A stretch of DNA of 26,967 nt from CAZKUN01 sp964555935. Its GTDB lineage: Bacteria; Armatimonadota; Zipacnadia; Zipacnadales; VGFC01. The first letter of the stretch is position 1, and every line of letters starts with the position of its first letter. The notes beneath the pieces were generated by a model that did no database searches, was not told the DNA's origin, and saw nothing but the letters and a program-made list of their open reading frames with translations. A program made the translations under genes and the position numbers. Location: assembly GCA_964555935.1 (NCBI GenBank), contig CAZKUN010000115.1, positions 1 to 26,967 of the forward strand, read 5' to 3'. Positions 25,528 to 26,967 of this stretch are shown piece by piece.

Positions 25528-25559
25528 CCGACGGCCGGTGACGCTTGCCGGCCCGTCGG
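25528..25559 (+). terminator. Attenuator-like hairpin between rpsB and tsf
   Basis: CCGACGGCCGG (25528-25538) pairs with CCGGCCCGTCGG (25548-25559) with one bulge and a nine-base loop, 46 bases after the rpsB stop and 17 before tsf. There is no U tract. It may partly terminate or process the transcript so that S2 and EF-Ts amounts differ. Confidence 0.5.
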
Positions 25560-25576
25560 TGTGAGAGGAGTGCCAC

Positions 25577-26173
25577 ATGGCGATTAGCGCAGCAGACGTG
25601 AAGAAACTTCGCGAGACGACCGGTTCGGGCATGATGGACTGCAAGAAGGCCCTCGACGAGGCCAACGGCGACTTCGAGGCCGCCAAGGATATCCTCCGCA
25701 AGAAGGGCATCGCCGTCGCCGCCAAGCGCGCCGATCGCGCCGCCAGCGAGGGAGCGGTGGTCTCTTATATCCACGACGGGCGCATCGGCGTCCTGCTTGA
25801 GATCAACAGCGAGACCGACTTCGTCGCCCGCACGGACAAGTTCCAGGAACTCGCCACGAACATCGCGATGCAGATCGCAGCCTCGCAGCCGCGGTGGGTC
25901 TCGCGGGATGAAGTCGCCGAGAGCGACCTCGAGCGCGAGCGCAGCATCCTGATCGAGCAGGCGAAAGCCGAGGGCAAGCCCGACAACATCGCGGAGAAGA
26001 TGGTCGAGGGCCGGATGCGCAAGTTCTACGAGGAGTACTGCTTGCTCGACCAGGAGTACATCCGCGACGACAAGGTGAAGATCGCTGACCTGATCGAGGA
26101 TTTCACGGGCCAGGTTGGAGAGAAGATCGAGGTCCGCCGGTTCGTGCGTTACTCGCTCGGCGAGGAGCTCTGA
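25577..26173 (+). CDS. tsf: Elongation factor Ts (short form)
   Basis: Guanine-nucleotide exchange factor for EF-Tu. At 198 residues it is the short form known from Thermus and many terrabacteria, lacking much of the dimerisation region of the roughly 280-residue enterobacterial protein. The N-terminal UBA-like domain reads VKKLRETTGSGMMDCKKALD; the exchange motif SETDFVAR is at about residues 78-85; it ends KIEVRRFVRYSLGEEL. The ATG follows AGAGGAG. The pyrH start codon follows its stop directly. Confidence 0.97.
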   Translation: MAISAADVKKLRETTGSGMMDCKKALDEANGDFEAAKDILRKKGIAVAAKRADRAASEGAVVSYIHDGRIGVLLEINSETDFVARTDKFQELATNIAMQIAASQPRWVSRDEVAESDLERERSILIEQAKAEGKPDNIAEKMVEGRMRKFYEEYCLLDQEYIRDDKVKIADLIEDFTGQVGEKIEVRRFVRYSLGEEL

Positions 26174-26943
26174 TTGACTAGCGAACCCGAGGCCGACAAA
26201 GCCCTGCGTTACCCGCGCATCCTGTTGAAACTCAGCGGAGCCTCCTTCTCCGGAGAGCGAGGTTTTGGTTTTGACTGGCCGACGATTCGACGGATCGCGG
26301 GGGAAGTCCAATCCGTTGCGCAAGCCGGAGCCGAGGTCGCGGTCGTCGTTGGCGGCGGGAACATCTGGCGGGGAAGACGGCAGCGGAATCGGGAATGGAT
26401 CGCGGTGGCGCGGACTATGTGGGCATGGTTGCCACGGTGATCAACGGCCTCGCGCTTCAGTCGGCTCTGGAAGAATTGGGCGCGGAGACGCGGGTTCAGA
26501 CGGCCATCGAGATGCGCGAGGTGGCGGAGCCGTACATCCGGCGCCGCGCCCTGCGACATCTCGAAAAAGGGCGGGTGGTCATCTTTGCCGCGGGCAGCGG
26601 CAACCCGTTCTTCACGACCGATACCGCAGCGGTTCTGCGCGCTGTGGAAATCAACGCCAGCGCCATCATGAAGGCAACCGACGTTGATGGAGTTTACGAT
26701 TCGGACCCGGATACCAACCCCGAGGCCCAGCGCCTCCCGTACATCAAGTACAAGGATGTGCTGGCGCGGGACCTTGGGGTGATGGACTCCACTGCCATCG
26801 CCCTGGCGATGGACAACTCCCTACCGATTATTGTCTTCGACATTACCGTACCGGGCAACATTGCACGCGCCGCCTCCGGCGAACGCATCGGCACACTCGT
26901 TGACGGCGGGCCGGCGCCGACGGAGACGTCGCTCGACTCCTGA
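26174..26943 (+). CDS. pyrH: UMP kinase, frameshifted in this assembly
   Basis: Uridylate kinase, UMP to UDP. The first part (26174 onward) reads RILLKLSGASFSGERGFGFD and VAVVVGGGNIWRG, the normal PyrH opening. It then leaves the family frame and would stop at 26440. The rest continues in another frame: KTAAESGMDRGGADYVGMVA, ALEELGAETRVQTAI, GNPFFTTDTAA and ATDVDGVYDSDPDTNPEA to the stop at 26943. Inserting one G in the run GGGG at 26370-26373 restores a single product of normal length. The TTG start lies directly after the tsf stop with GAGGAG inside tsf. An ATG at 26395 is not a real start. Sequencing error is more likely than true loss, since the gene is usually essential. Confidence 0.88.
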
Positions 26944-26967
26944 ACGCGAACGGCCGCGGGCTTATCG

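Noticed and set aside
26395..26943. Independent 182-residue gene
   Set aside because: It is the C-terminal three quarters of PyrH displaced by a one-base frameshift; the ATG used is inside the conserved GMDRGGADY segment and has no ribosome-binding site.

Overview
The window is a GC-rich piece of a bacterial chromosome, very probably from a metagenome assembly: it contains a 10-N scaffold gap inside glyS and a one-base frameshift in pyrH. Lineage is inferred, not proven. The order glyQ-glyS-dgt, a Spo0H/SigH-like sigma factor, a short EF-Ts, and several secreted polysaccharide-type proteins together with expanded uroporphyrinogen-decarboxylase (URO-D) paralogues suggest a free-living terrabacterial lineage such as Armatimonadota. 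Planctomycetota-like or Hydrogenedentota-like groups cannot be excluded.

Layout. 1-3583 (+): a secreted M6-like metalloprotease with a CARDB-type module, a terminator-like hairpin, then a secreted SUMF1-domain protein. 3590-4663 (-): a URO-D family protein. 4763-12305 (+): a PepSY-type membrane protein, a second and different URO-D family protein, a very large secreted DUF4091/GH123-like glycosidase that overlaps it by ATGA, and a 758-residue protein I cannot assign to a known family, with a zinc ribbon and a C-terminal PD-(D/E)XK-like nuclease motif. 12302-15326 (-): a zinc-ribbon/TPR protein, a ferredoxin-nitroreductase fusion and a uronate-isomerase-like amidohydrolase. 15506-17366 (+): a sigma70-type promoter, a structured leader, then CvpA-like membrane protein, DUF4342 protein, SigH-like sigma factor and a terminator hairpin. 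17437-21605 (+): glyQ, glyS, dgt. 21652-21698: a repeat-like hairpin element. 21736-24297 (-): a secreted LamG-domain protein. 24387-26943 (+): promoter, structured leader, rpsB, tsf and frameshifted pyrH.

How the parts fit. Two sections (glyQ-glyS-dgt and rpsB-tsf-pyrH) are ordinary core translation and nucleotide genes. The left half reads as secreted polymer degradation (protease, DUF4091 glycosidase, LamG protein) with intracellular enzymes of unknown or sugar-acid-related role (two URO-D paralogues, uronate-isomerase-like enzyme, nitroreductase). The least explained gene is the 758-residue zinc-ribbon/nuclease-like protein at 10029-12305, which is the best candidate here for something undescribed, possibly a single-gene defence or DNA-processing factor. 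No tRNA, rRNA, CRISPR array or insertion sequence was found.
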